Positions 10,952 through 23,275 of a stretch of 64,000 bases of DNA are shown one piece after another. Position 1 is the first letter of the stretch. Every line of letters starts with the position of its first letter. The notes under the pieces were generated by a model. The model was not told the origin of the DNA. It searched no databases and worked only from the letters and a program-made list of their open reading frames with translations. Origin of the DNA: Budorcas taxicolor (lineage: Eukaryota > Chordata > Mammalia > Artiodactyla > Bovidae); contig NC_068912.1 of assembly GCF_023091745.1 (NCBI RefSeq), positions 54,738,567 through 54,802,566 on the forward strand, given 5' to 3'. The position numbers and the translations under genes are program-made.

Positions 10952-12080
10952 AATCCCACTGAAATAACAATGAGGCAGTTCTGTTAAGCCATAACCCTGT
11001 AAGAGCCAAAACAAGGGGAATACAGTGACATGACAGCAAGACTAAAGATGCTAGACAGCAAATAGGCAGGTAGACATTTAGAGCAGATTAAAAAACTTGA
11101 ATCCCAAAGCAGTCATAAAGAAAGTCAACAAAGCAACTATACCTACCCCCACAGAACTCTCCAAAGATTCAGGACTAAACACAGGAGGGTTATCTAAAGT
11201 CCTTTCTAACAAAGAACTAGATCCCCAGATCCCCACAGCAAGTTCATGCACCCCCAATAACTGATTCTCCTTCACTTCAGCAAGAGATTGGCAGTTTATC
11301 CTCTGAAGAGTGTAAACAGAGAAGATCCAAGTCAGGAGAAACTAGGCAGAGGTGACTGTAGTGGGAATTCCTAAATGTACTTTCACAGCCTTGGGAAATT
11401 CCACTGAAATAGCACCTGGAAAAACAGCATATATTAAGAAACTATGTTAATGATTATCTTTCATGTTTTTCTTAAGAATAATCTCCTTGTTACAAACCCC
11501 AAGGCCAGACCCAGAAGGGAGTATGACTGGGATCATGAAAGCATAGACCTTGAAACACGGGGTCAGCGTCAGGCATGAATGCTGCCTACCCACTTGCTGA
11601 TCATTCCCGAGACTAGCCCAAAAGAGAACCAACCGCCTGGGGTAAAAACAAAGAGATCTGGATTATGTCAATGTAGTGTCTTGGGAAAGATAAGATTTTA
11701 AAAAAAGTCTTGCAGTCTGCAATTAGGAATCAAAGCTGGACTCAGAGTGGACTCTGCACCTCAGTCCAATAGAGGCTGCATGTCCCCTGACCCATTGTAC
11801 CAGATTTCGTGTTCTGTCTTCATTCTTGTCACTCGCTCCCGGACCGTTAGGGCCATAGGTGACTGTGGAGGGTAGAGCTGACATAGAGGAGTAAGTAGAT
11901 GTCAGCAGAACAAACATTGTGACCCTTAGCGCTCTCTCCCTCCTTTGCCACCACCTGAGCCCAGAAAATATCATCTCTCCCTCTAATAACCTCTACAGAT
12001 CTTTCTGCTTCTGCTCTGGGCCCAACGACAAGTCTCTTCACCAAAGGAACTGGAGTGTTTATTTTAAATGTGACTAAGAT
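10952..12080. other. Unassigned intergenic sequence
   Basis: No exon-like open frame, no recognised repeat. A short C/G-richer patch at 11690-11860 has a few CpGs but no promoter-like organisation. Confidence 0.5.
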
Positions 12081-12555
12081 TACTTTATCCCTCTGCTTAA
12101 GGTTTTCCAATGGCTATGTCAATATAAAGTAAAAACTTTCTGTGGTCTTCCTCTCCATCCTAATCTGGAATCACTTTCCCCTGGATTACTGTGTTTTAGA
12201 CACACTGGCCTCTCTCCTGTTCCTCACTTGCCAAGTTTCCTTATATATCAGAGCCTTTTCAACTGCTATTTTCCTTTTCAGAATTACTTTTGGCAAGGCT
12301 GCCTCTTTATCATTCAGTCTGGTGCAAATGTTACCTTCCCAAAAAAGAAGACTTCCTCACTATCATATTTAAACCATCTGCAGTCTCCAACCCTCATTGT
12401 TTTTTTCAGAGCACTTCTCACCATCTGAAGTCAACGTATGTATTTATTTGATTATTGTCTGTTTCTTCCTCTTTAAGGTCTGAGACACTTTCTGTGACCC
12501 ATTACCCCCAGAAGGCTTGGCATCTGTGCTGTCAATTCATGTATTTGTTAAATCT
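12080..12555 (+). repeat. L2 LINE 3' fragment
   Basis: The run from ACTTTATCCCTCTGCTTAAG through TTTATTTGATTATTGTCTG and TAAGGTCTGAGACACTTTCT follows the order of the L2 3' end. Confidence 0.55.
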
Positions 12556-12609
12556 GAGAAAAACAAAAACCAGTCCCTCATCTGGTATGAGGGACTGAAC
12601 TGAAACTTA

Positions 12610-13130
12610 CCCTTAAGGTTTCAGTGTTGTTAGGAACTAGCCCAGGTGTTTCCCAGTAAAATATAGCAATTTGACAGAATACTAACATCAGACAGTCACT
12701 CTCCAATTATGACAAAGTGACACAACAGACAAGCTCAAGCAATAATTGCGCCTAAACTCAGATAAAACAAGGTCACTGCCAACTACCAAAACAGCAAACC
12801 TCCTCCTCTCCTGACTAGCAAAAACACTGCTTTTTATCAATTACAAAATTAGCTTTGCAATTTTCCTCCCTTCTTCTACACGAGGTTTATTATGATACCC
12901 AATTTAATGATTACCCCCACTTCCTGACAGCACCCCAAACAGCATAAATCTCTATCTCCTTGGACCCTCCCCCCAAATCACTCAATATAAGCCCAAATCC
13001 TCTAGCCCAAATCCATCTACCACTTTGTTATTGAAACAACCCACAGTTCCCCAAGATGTAAGCTCTCCCTCTTTGCAAGGAGTAATAAACCCAACCTTTT
13101 AACTACAGGTGTGTTCCTTGTGGCCTCTTA
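12610..13130 (+). mobile_element. LTR-like element, probably retroviral (class uncertain)
   Basis: A C-rich stretch has TATA-like CAATATAAG (12983-12991) followed about 95 bp later by AATAAA (13084-13089), then a G/T-rich end. This is the order of U3-R-U5 in a mammalian gammaretrovirus-type LTR. No internal genes are seen. Family and exact ends are not assigned; it could also be another old repeat. Confidence 0.4.
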
Positions 13131-13321
13131 GTGGAGAGTACTGACAAACCAATGTGCCTCACAGTAGCTCACAGTTTGGGGTAGATTCCCTACTGTACAC
13201 AGTAATTTCTCCACCCACCTAATCAACTTTAGAATCTCCCGGTACCTAGGTACAGAGTAGATTCCCTCAACCAAACACTATCTTTGTTCTCTCCTCTGTA
13301 GTTGAATAACAAGCTACTGCC

Positions 13322-13595
13322 CTTCCCAATGGAGAAGGCAATGGCAAGCAACTCCATTACTCTTGCCTGGAGAATCCCATGGACGGAGGAGCCTGGTAGG
13401 CTGCAGTCCATTGGGTCGCCAAGAGTCGGACACGACTGAGCGACTTCACTTTCACTTTTCACTTTCATATATTGGAGAAGGAAATGGCAACCCACTCAAG
13501 CGTTCTTGCCTGGAGAACCCCTGGGACGGGGGAGCCTGGTGGGCTGCCGTCTATGGGGTAGCACAGAGTCGGACACGACTGAAGCAACTTAGAAG
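13322..13595 (+). mobile_element. Bov-tA SINE, two-unit (dimeric) form
   Basis: Two related units start GGAGAAGGCAATGGCAAGCA (about 13330) and GGAGAAGGAAATGGCAACCC (about 13474). Each ends in GTCGGACACGACTGA, followed by a CAGCAGCAGC tail. 13596-14139 is unassigned, partly C-rich, leading into the CpG island. Confidence 0.92.
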
Positions 13596-14139
13596 CAGCA
13601 GCAGCCCTTCCCACTCCCTCTATCCACTCGTTTTATTAAATTAGGAAAGGAAGAAAAATCTAGTTATGAAACTCAATTCTTACCAGAACCTCTCCTTTCA
13701 CTAAACACCACCTCAATAGATGAGTAATTCATGGTGTTCCTTTTTCTCTTAGCGGATTTTTCTCCTTCACCGTTAAAAGTGTCACTTTCCTTCTCAGTTT
13801 CACATCACATAACATTTTCAATTCTCTAATAGAACTCGTTTTACTGTTCAGGAAGGTAAAGTTCCTTTGTGCTTTTTTGATCAAACTCCAACCCCTACCA
13901 CCACCACCACAGGTGATAAATACACCTACAAACCGTTTTGCACACTCTCTTTAGCCTTGCCTTCTCTGGCACCTTCTAATACCATTCTAACTACAGCCCT
14001 CCCCTCATCTAAGTCCCGTGGCCTCACCTCTCGCCCTTTCTTCCAAATCAACCCTTCCCTAGAATCCGCCCCAAACCAATCGGTCACATACATCCAGTTA
14101 GAGCTGTGGACCTAAATTACATACCTAATCCCGGCCTTA

Positions 14140-14900
14140 GACAACCCCCCGCCCCATCCCACCCCTTAACCAGATCCGCCTCTATTCAGCAGCTCAGACC
14201 TGGCTTCGCGTCTCCACCTGCCTGGTCCCGTCCCCAATCCTGGCTGTCCGCATAGCAAATCGCGTCCGAATCCAAGCCCCACAGACAATCCAGATCACAT
14301 CGCAGCGAAGCTCCATCTTGCCGGCTTAGTCTCCTCTGACATTTCGCCGCCCACTTCTTCACCCCCGCCCCTACTCAATTGCATCCAGTCCGCGACTCCA
14401 GTCAATCTCCGTTCTGGCTCCGCCCCTAAGCTCGAATCCCGCCCCATCAGGCTCTCGAGCCCTCGCGGGACTTGAGCTCCGGGAAGCGAGGTGTTGGCGC
14501 GAGAAAGGTCAGTGTGGCGCTAGAAGGGTACTCAGTGGGTGATGGTTGCCGTTTTGGCTCAGAATCACGGGGAGCGAGATGAGGCGGGAGACCGGTTAGA
14601 GTGCGCTGCCGGGCCGCGCGACTGGCGAGGTTGGAGGAAGAGCAGGGGTTGGATTTCCTTCAGGATTCGGACTCGCCTTCCCGAGCTGGGGCGGGAGCTC
14701 GGACTTGGGCCTCTTGACTCCGGGCTTCGGGGGACAGCGGGCCAGGTAGCAAAGGTCAGCGCTGGAGTTTCAGAGTTCGCTACGGAGAGGAAATGGCACC
14801 GAAGTGCTGGCTTTCTAGAGTGGGACCCCGGGACTCCGGTCCTCGTCTGCCCTTTTTGCGCTTTATTTTGCAGTTTGGATGTTTTGTAAACGGTTTAGGA
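14140..14900 (+). promoter_or_regulatory. KYAT3: CpG island, probable KYAT3 promoter and exon 1
   Basis: This GC-rich, CpG-dense stretch stands out from AT-rich surroundings. GC boxes (CCGCCCC-type) lie at about 14364-14370, 14419-14426 and 14438-14445, and there is no clear TATA box. That is the pattern of a housekeeping CpG-island promoter. It is the only such island in the window and lies 4 kb upstream of the exon carrying the KYAT3 start codon. Direction is inferred from the gene; a bidirectional promoter cannot be excluded. An open frame of 116 codons at 14539-14889 is a by-product of high GC. Confidence 0.75.
14450..14507 (+). other. KYAT3: Candidate end of KYAT3 non-coding exon 1 (splice donor at 14508)
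   Basis: GAGAAAG/GTCAGT at 14501-14513 is a plausible splice donor inside the CpG island, just downstream of the GC boxes. It would splice the 5' UTR to the acceptor at 18783. The transcription start is not determined, and other GT sites in the island are possible. Confidence 0.35.
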
Positions 14901-16890
14901 AGCTGATACCGACTTCAGTTGATCCGTAACCGAGATTCTCAATAAAAAAGGAAACACAGGCTGCTAGCTTACCACATATGACTCTAGTGGAACCCATGGT
15001 TTTTAGATAAAAGAAAAGCGGTCCAATCTGGTGCTTTTGGAGCCCCCCGCCGAGTACGGTCTTGCCGGCGCGCGTCTCCTTCACCTCTGCCTGAGCCGGG
15101 CAGCAGGCTCCTACCACACCCGGCTACACACCCACCGTTACTAACTCACGTGGGCCTAGAACCGAACTCCTGCCAGCTTAAACCAAGCACCATATTACTG
15201 CCCTCTGCAAAAGTTTATAATGACTAGAATTCCGTTTTCACAAAACAGCTTTCAACAATTTCAGGCTCATGTCTCCTGTCTTATACCTGCTCTGTATGGC
15301 TGATTTTTCCATTCTTGGTTCAGGCTTTGAGGTTTATTATTCCCACTGTACTTTCCCGGACAGTACCTTATTCACTCACCTCCTACTTTCCCTCTGTGTA
15401 TCAGTAAGCCTTAGAAACATTCTAGAAGTGGACTAACAGGCAGAGCAAGAAGTGGAAATAAACAGACTCTTAACCTGTTTTGTACATTAATTAGCACTAG
15501 CTCTTTTGGCAGGCATACATTAATCTTCCTTGAGCTTGCAGTTAACCTGAACATTCAGGACTTGTGAAATTCGCTGCATCTCTTCCTGTCTCTACTCCCC
15601 AGTATGTAAAGTGGTTACAAATTCATCATTTGGATTTTAAGCCCAGAGCTTCAAACTTTTTACCATTCATTTGGATTGCTTTACTCACCTTTTGGCTCTG
15701 GATTCTGTAACAATTCATCAGCCTTCTCAACTTCAGGTCACTTGCAGATGCACCACACATACCTTCACTATCTTCATTTTAAACAGTCTACACCAAAGAT
15801 AAAAAATAATTAAAATTTCTATTGATCATGCCTACATTACAGTGGAATTTATCTTATGTATAATAGGTCATACTCATGTTTACTAGATGACACTGATTCA
15901 CAATTTCCTGATTTTCTTCACAGAGCATCATTTTTATGTATAAGTGAGAAAAAAAAACCAGTGAAATGTTTAAAATTAAAAGCCATATGGCTTTTAATTT
16001 TTTATTTTTAAATAAAAATAACCTTTTTATTTTTTCCAACTTTTCAGTGATACCTCAGGTGTTTTTATTAGTGAATATGCATAGGGAAAGTTAATTGCTT
16101 TAAAGTGCTGCTCAAAAAGTGTTTGTTTAAAGTACGAAAGAAATAAATCTTAGAGATTCTGAATATGTCTCTGTTAGCCTACTTAGATTTCTTTGGAGCC
16201 AATTTTTCACCGATGCTCCCACGATTCCTTCTACAATGAAATTACCTAGTGAGAGTAATGAATGAGAAGAAAATCAGGCCTGTATCTGGGCACTGAGGAA
16301 TTTCGTCATTGAGGGAGGAAAATGAGAGATTGTAGTGTGTCAAAAGCCAAGGGAACATGGTGCTTCTGGGAGGAGATAGGGCTTAACCAGCAGATATAAA
16401 GCTGCAGAGAACTCAAGAAAAGTAAGAATTTCGCAATGTCCACTGAATTTAACAATATGAAGGTCAAAATTCACTTGGGCCAGAGCTGCCTCTGTGGAGT
16501 AATCAGTACAAACATTAGATTGCCCTGGGCTAAGAAGTATAGATTCGGGGAAAGGGACAGTCAATAAAATTATATCTTTTTAACTAGGAAAGACGAATAT
16601 ATAGAAGAAAATGGTAATAATCAATGGAGCAAGGGAGAGAAATAGCATCCAAGTCATGGGAGGAGAGACTGTTCTTTTGTGGCAGGATCACTTTATTATC
16701 ATAGGAAGAAAAAAGGAATTTTTTCAGTTTAGTTTTTTTAGAGGTGGGCAAGTTGAAAAAATTCCCACCCGATGGCTTCTGTTTTCTCTCTGATAGGAAA
16801 CATGGTCATCTGCTTAGACTAAAGAGGGTTATCTGTTAGAGGAGTGTTGGAAAAATTAAAATAATCATTTTGTACTATGGGAGAGAAATA
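14901..16890. other. KYAT3 intron 1, unassigned part
   Basis: AT-rich intron with no exon-like open frame and no named repeat that I can support. An inverted repeat AAATTAAAAGCCATATGGCTTTTAATTTTT at about 15973-16002 is a near-perfect palindrome centred on CATATG. No large RBMX-like open frame is present. Confidence 0.6.
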
Positions 16891-16904
16891 TTGCCTGTTC
16901 TTTT

Positions 16905-17130
16905 AATGGCTTTTGACTGAGGCCGAGAATTAAATTGACATAAGACAGATTAACAGGAGAAAAGCACACATTTAGTTTAAGTTCTATGTGACACAGACAC
17001 TTTTGTGAGAAAATGAAGACCCAAAGAAGTGGCAAAACCAAATGCTTTTAAGGCAGGTTGAACAAAGAGAGACCATTGTGGAAAAGTAACCAAAAAATAT
17101 GGAGCAATTTAAAGGAAGATAAGAATTATT
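16905..17130 (+). repeat. Unclassified old repeat sharing text with 28040-28330
   Basis: GACTGAGGCCGAGAATTAAATTGACATAAGACAGATTAACAGGAG resembles GACTGAGGCCCTAAGAATTAGACTGAAAAGAAAGATTAA at 28051-28089. The two are probably copies of one old LTR or L1-tail family. Confidence 0.4.
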
Positions 17131-17275
17131 TTAACTAGATCTGTTTATACAGATTTCTCTCAGCTTTAACTCTCTTAAGAATGTCTCTCTCCCCACCACC
17201 TCCACCCCCACCCCTACCCCTATTAATGACCCAAGAATAGGCATTTCTAGATTTAAGAAAACTTTGACTTGAAAG

Positions 17276-17480
17276 AGATTTCCCTGGTAGCTCAGATGGT
17301 AAAGCGTCTGCCTACAATGTGGGAGACCCGGGTTTGATCCCTGGGTCAGCAAAGTTCCCCTGAGAAGGAAATTGCAACCCACTCCAGTACTCTTGCCTGG
17401 AAAATCCCATGGATGGAGGAGCCTGATAGGCTACAGTCCGTGGAATCCTAAAGAGTTGGACACGACTGAGCGACTTCACT
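17276..17480 (+). mobile_element. Bov-tA SINE
   Basis: Full sense copy. The tRNA-like start TTCCCTGGTAGCTCAGATGG includes A- and B-box-like text (GGTTTGATCC), and the copy ends GACACGACTGAGCGACTTC. It lies in intron 1. The following 17485-18783 is intron with an L2/MIR-like patch at about 17595-17700 and otherwise unassigned. Confidence 0.92.
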
Positions 17481-18783
17481 TTTCTTTCTTTTTTGACTTG
17501 AAAGAAACATAATAAGTCGTTATTTACAAAGGAACCACTATTTTATAAAAGGACTCATTATAACTAGTTCTCTTAAATCATTAATTTATAAGGTGATTTT
17601 ATGTATTTATTCATTTGACACATTTATTTATAATATGCCTCCTGTGTACCAGAGAAGTGAACTAAACACACCAGGCCCCTACTCAGGGCACTTACATTAA
17701 ATTACCAAATGAGTGAGTTGTCAGCCAAACAAAGTGCTTTGCAGAGTTAACCTCGGCTCATGTGGTGTAGAATGGCTAGGAGGCTGTCATTTAAGCTGAG
17801 ATTTTGTTGACAAGGTCAAGATTTTCTATTTTACTTTTTTAGAAACATCAAATATGTTAATTTTCACATCTAAAGCTTTCTGTAGCCTTCAAAGTTTGGT
17901 AAATTAAGGAGATTCATAATTAGTTTCAGTAGTTGGTTTGAATCCATTAAGTATGTCTTTTTTAAAAAAAAAAAAAAAAGCTTGATTATTAGATATAAAG
18001 GAAATACCCTCCACTGATAGAACATTGTTGAAGTAAAACCTTATGGGAAGTTTCTACTGCCCTGAATTCTTTCACTTGTAAGTGGCAGTATGATAAGAGA
18101 AGTCCATTTTGCTTTGATCGCCTTCTATTGATCCATGGTGATAATAATTTCCTTATAGGTAGAGAAATAATTCAGAATCAGGTAGAGAAGTAATTCAGAA
18201 TGCATGCCTGCTAGGTAGCTGGAATCTCTTAATGGGGCGTGCTAATTATAGAATTGTTGAGGGAAGTACCATCTGAATAAGTAAGGGAAGATTCATTCAT
18301 ATAATCTTTTTATTTCTCAAGGATCTACTATAGTCCTTTTCAAACAGCTTTCTAAATAACCTGCTTTTAACAACATTAATTTACTGTTACGAATTGTACT
18401 TTTACTAGTGACTTCTCCAGATAATTCTGAGTTTCAGTAGTTCTTAGATTGAAACATTCTGGATTTCAATGGCTGCTAGAAATGGAACTTTTACTTCCTG
18501 GAGTTTAATGCTCTAGACTAAAGTAGGAGTTTATTTTTAAAATTCATCATATCCTTACAGATCTAGTTTAAAATGACACGTGTATAAATTTGCATAAGGA
18601 AGTGTTCTATTGGAATAATTAGAACATTTCTCGTGATGAGAGATTATATCATAGAAAGAAAACTCAGCTATAGAAAAAGTTAATTTCTGTTTTATACCAG
18701 GTTGTGGTCTGTTGGGTAGCTGTGTTTAATAGTGGTATAAGTATACATTTACTCCCTTTAAATTTTTGTCTTTTATTCCGTAG

Positions 18784-18883
18784 CATGTTTTTGGCCTGGG
18801 GGAGACTCTGCACCCTTAGCTGTAGACCTAAATTCCTGAAGACAGTTTGGGCTTCAAAAATCCTTGGACTCTCTACTTCTGCT
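18784..18883 (+). CDS. KYAT3: KYAT3 coding exon 1: mitochondrial targeting presequence
   Basis: The acceptor is TTTTATTCCGTAG/C and the start codon is at 18785, one base into the exon. The donor is GCT/GTAGGT at 18884. The exon encodes 33 residues in phase 0, beginning MFLAWGRLCTLSC and ending LGLSTSA. The peptide has no acidic residues and carries several Arg/Lys residues, as expected of an amphipathic mitochondrial presequence. It aligns with the human KYAT3 isoform-1 N-terminus (which ends STSAKMSLKF). An in-frame upstream ATG at 18704 lies in intron sequence before the acceptor and is not used in this model. If this exon is skipped, or translation begins at the next Met (residue 35), a cytosolic enzyme results. 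Confidence 0.9.
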
Positions 18884-19071
18884 GTAGGTATTGCTTAATC
18901 ACTTATAGAAATAAAATTGCACATATTCTACAGTATTTGAAAAAGACAATTATTCATGGCTATTTTGTAATTATTTTATTAAAATGAGTATTTATGTTAT
19001 ATAAGCTGAAATGATCTCTTGTCATTAGCCAGAAATGACTTCCACTGCTTGCCTGTCTATATGTCAGGCAT

Positions 19072-19507
19072 CAGTTCAGTTTAGTCGCTCAGTCGTGTCC
19101 GACTCTTTGCGACTCCGTGGACTGCAGCACGCCAGGCTTCCCTATCCATCACCGACTCCCGGAGTTTACCCCAACTTGGGTCGGTGATGCCATCCAACCA
19201 TCTCATCCTCTGTCGTCCCCTTCTCCTCCTGCCTTCAATCTTTCCCAGCATCAGGGTCTTTTCCAGTGAGTCAACTCTTCGCATCAGGTGGCCAAAGTAT
19301 TGGAGTTTCAGCTTCAACATCAGTCCTTCCAATGAACACCCAGGACTGATCTCCTTTAGGATGGACTGGTTGGATCTCCTTGCAGTCCCAGGGACTCTCA
19401 AGAGTCTTTCCCAACACCACAGTTCAAAAGCATCAGTTCTTCACCACTCAGCTTTCTTTATAGTCTAACTCTCACATCTATACATGACCACTGAAAAACC
19501 ATAGCCT
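19072..19507 (-). mobile_element. BovB LINE 3' fragment with target duplication
   Basis: Antisense C-terminal BovB (minus-strand LMRRVDSLEKTLMLGKIEGR). TGTCAGGCAT is repeated at 19062-19071 and 19508-19517, fixing both ends. It lies 180 bp downstream of coding exon 1. Confidence 0.93.
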
Positions 19508-21814
19508 TGTCAGGCATAGTGCATTTTTTTTTTTAAAACAGGTTTTATTCCATTATAGATTATTATGAGATAATTGGGTATAATTCCCTGTGCTATACAG
19601 CAAATCCTTATTGCTTAGCTATTTTCTGTATAGTGGTTTCTGTCTGTTAATGACTCACTCATTTCACCCCACCCGCTTTGATAACCACAAGTTTGTTTTT
19701 AGATTAATTAGTTTTTAGATTCCACATATAAGTGCTATCATATAGTATTTGTTTCCTCTGTCTGATTTACTTTACTAAGCATAATATTCTTTAGGTCCAT
19801 CCACATTGTTGCAAACGTTGGTATTTCATTCTTTTTTATAGAGAGTTATATTCCTCTGTATATATACCACATCTTCTTAAGCCAGTCATCTGTTGATGGT
19901 GCTTGGTTGCCATCCATGTCTTGGCTGTTATAAATAGTGATACTATGAACATTGAGGAGCATGCATCCTTTTGAATTAGAGGTGTTTCCCGCTCCCCCAG
20001 CCCCCCCACACATACACAGGTATATACCCAGGAGTGGAATTGCTGGATCATATAGTAGTTTTATTTTTGATTTTTAAGGAACCTCCACACTGTTTTCCAT
20101 ACTGGCTGTACCTATTTACATTTCTACCAGCAGGGTATAAAGATGCCTTTTTCTACACATTTATTATGTATTGACTTTTTTGATAATAGCCCTTCTGATC
20201 ACTATGAGTTGATAGCTCATTGTGCTTTTGTTTTACATTTTTCTGTTAGCTAGTGATGTTGAGCATCTCTTTATGTGCCTAGTAGCCATCTCTCTATATG
20301 TCTTTTTTGGAAAAATATCTATTCAGGTCTTTTGCCCATTTTTTGATTAGGTTTTTGTTTCTTTGATATTGAGTTGTGTGAGCTGGTTGTATATTTTGGG
20401 TGTTAACTCCTTGTTGGTTGCATCATTTGCAACTGTCTTTTCCCATTCTGTAGGTTGTCTTTTCATTTCATTAATGGTTTCTGTTGCTGTGCAAAAACTT
20501 AATTTTGACTAGGTCCCATTTGTTAATTTTTTCCTTTATTTCTTTTGCCTTGGGAGACTAAGAAAATATTGCTCTGACTTATGTCAAAGACTGTTTTACA
20601 TATGTTCTCTTCTGAGTATTTTATGGTATCATGTCTTCCATTTAGGTCTTTAAGCCATTTTGAGTTTGTTTTGTATATGGTATGAGAGAATGTTCTAATC
20701 TCATTATTTCACATGTGGCTGTCCACTTTTCCCAGCACCACTTATTGAAGAGATTGTCTTTTCTCCATGTATGATCTGGTCTCCTTATGTAGGTTAGCTG
20801 ACCAAAGCTGAGTGGGTTATTTCTGGACTCTCTAGTTTCTTCCTTTAACCTATATATCTGTTTTTGTATCAAAACCACACTGTTTTGCTTACTGTAGCTT
20901 TCTAGTACAGTCTGAAGTTAGCAGAGTTATACCTGCAGCTTTTCTTTCTAGATTGTGTTGTCAATTTTGGATCTTTTGTAGTCTCTTGTAAATTTAAGAT
21001 TATTTGTTCTAGTTCTATGAAAAATGTCATGTGTATTTTAATAGAAATTCTGTAGATTGCTTTGGGTACTATGGCCACTTTAAGAATATTAATTATTCCA
21101 TTCTAAGAGGTCATGTCATCTACAACTATTGACAAATTGACCTCTTCCCTTCCAATTTTTTATTTTATTTTTCTTGTCTGACTGCTGTGTCAATGACTTT
21201 CAATACTATGTTAAATAAAAGCAGTGAGAGTGGGCATCCTTGTCTTGTTCCTAAATTTAGCAGGAATGCTTTCAGCTATTCAGTGTTGAATATTACATTG
21301 GTTTGACATAAATGACCTGTATTATGTTGAGATATGTACCCTTTATACCCACTTTAAGAAGAGTGTTTATCATGGATGCATGTTGTGTTTTGTCAAATGC
21401 TTTTTCTGCAGCTATTGAGAATACATGTGGTTTCTATGTTTCCTTTTGTTGAAATGATGTATCACATTGATTTGTATGTGTTGAATTATCCATGTAACAC
21501 TGGAATAAATCCAACTTGATCATGATGTGTGATCCTTTTTATGTATTATTGGATTCTGTTTGCTAGTATTTTGTTGAGGATTTTTGCCTCTGTATTCATC
21601 AAGGATACTGGCCTGTAATAGTTTTCTTGTTTTGTTAGTGACTGTCTGGTTTTGGTATCAGAGTGGCATTGTAGAGTAAACTTGGGAGTTTTCCCTCTTC
21701 CTTCCTTTTTTTTTTGAATACTTTGAAAAGAGTAAGTTCTTTATTTGATTGGTAGAATTTTCCCCTGAAGCCATCAGTTCTTAGACTTGTTTGAGGGGCG
21801 TTCTTTTTCCTTTT

Positions 21815-22132
21815 TAATGTAATTTATTTTTGGCTGTGCTGGGTCTTTATGGCTACATGCAGTTTTGCTCTCGTTGCAGTGAGCAGGGGCTACCTTCTAG
21901 TTGTGATTCAACGGCTTCTCATTGTGGCGGCCTCTCTTGTTTCAGAGCATAGACTCTAGAGCACCCGGACTTCAGTAGTTGTGGTTCCTGAGCTCTGGAG
22001 CACAGGCTCAGTAGTTGTGGCACATGGACTTAGTTGTTCTGCAGCATGTGGGATCTTCCCAGAACAGAGATCGAATCCTTGTATCCTGCATTGACAGGTG
22101 GATTCTCTACCACTGAGCCACAGAGGAACAAA
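21815..22132 (-). mobile_element. CHR-type SINE inside L1
   Basis: Antisense copy from ATTTATTTTTGGCTGTGCTG to TACCACTGAGCCACAGAGGA. It splits the L1 ORF2 region. Confidence 0.85.
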
Positions 22133-22381
22133 GGGAATTTTGTTTATTACAGATTCTCTTTCACTTCTAGTGATTGGTCTGGTTAATTCTTTTTGACTCA
22201 GTCTTGGCAAGCCATATGGGTCTAGAAATGGGTCCATTTTTTCTAAGTTGTCCAATTTGTTGGCATATAACCATTCATAGTATTCTCTTTTGATTTTTTT
22301 TTTTAATCTCTGTGGTATTGAGATTTCCTGTCTTTGATTTTGTGTTTTATTTGGGTCCTCTGCCTGCTGATGGACATGAGT

Positions 22382-22483
22382 TTGAGCAAGCTCTGGTAAT
22401 TGGTGATGGACAGGGAAGCCTGGCATGCTACAGTCCATGGGGTTGCAAAGAGTCGGACACAACTGAGCAACTGAACTGAACTA
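22382..22483 (+). mobile_element. Very short BovB 3' tail with target duplication
   Basis: Only the last 100 bp or so of BovB, ending GAGCAACTGAACTGAACTA. It is flanked by CCTGCTGAT (22373-22381) and CCTGTTGAT (22484-22492), and sits at the ORF1/ORF2 deletion junction of the older L1. Confidence 0.85.
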
Positions 22484-23065
22484 CCTGTTGATAATCTTAT
22501 AGGTGTTCCCTTGTGCATGATTCTTTGTTTTTCCCTTGCTGCCTTTTGATTCTCTCTTTCGCTTTTGCCATTTTAATTATCTATCTTACTGTGTGTCTGT
22601 CTAGGTTCAACTTGGTGGGGACTCTCTGTGCTTCCTGTACCTGGGTATGTTTCCTTCTTTAGGGTTGGAAATTTTTCTGCCATACTTCCTTATAATACAT
22701 TTTGATCCCCTTCTGTCTTTCTTCACCTTCTAGAACTCCTGTTATACAAAGGTTGGCACACTTTATATTTTATTAATCTTGTATGTTGCTTTCTTTTTTT
22801 TATTTTTTGTTTTTCTGTTTGTTGTTTGATTGGGTGATTTATTCTATCTTCCAGATCATTTCTTCTATGTAATTTAAGACAGCCATTCATTGCTTCTAGA
22901 GTGCTTTTTATCTCAGAAATTCAATTACCTATTTTTGATTGGGTCTTCTTTATAGGTTCTATTGTTCTTTGGTGAAATAATCTATGTTTAGACCAATTCT
23001 CTTTCTTAATTCAGTTAGCATTCTTATTATTAACTCTTTAAATTCAGTGTCTGGTAGACCGACTA

Positions 23066-23275
23066 TCAGGCTTCCCAGATGGCCCAGTGATAAAGACTCT
23101 GCCTGTCAATGCCAGAGATACAAGAGACACAGGTTTGATTGCCATGTGGCAAAGATCTCCAGGATAGGAACTGGCAACTGAAAATTCTGTGAACAGAGGC
23201 ACTGGTGAGCTACAGTCCATGGGATTGCAAAGAGTCAAATGTGACTAATCGACTGAGAACACACACACAATTATC
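23066..23275 (+). mobile_element. Bov-tA SINE inside L1
   Basis: Sense copy with tRNA-like start GGCTTCCCAGATGGCCCAGT and a degraded 3' part ending in (AC)n. It is clearly diverged. Confidence 0.85.

Noticed and set aside
14539..14889. 116-codon open frame in the CpG island
   Set aside because: High GC content makes stops rare. There is no similarity to any protein I know and no splice logic connecting it to a gene; it overlaps the presumed promoter and intron 1.
17276..17345. tRNA-gene-like sequence with A- and B-box motifs
   Set aside because: It is the tRNA-Glu-derived head of a Bov-tA SINE, not a functional tRNA; the same holds for the other SINE heads.
18704..18784. Upstream in-frame ATG extending the KYAT3 start by 27 codons
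   Set aside because: The extension is intronic: a good acceptor at 18782-18783 immediately precedes the start region, and the human protein begins at the equivalent of 18785.
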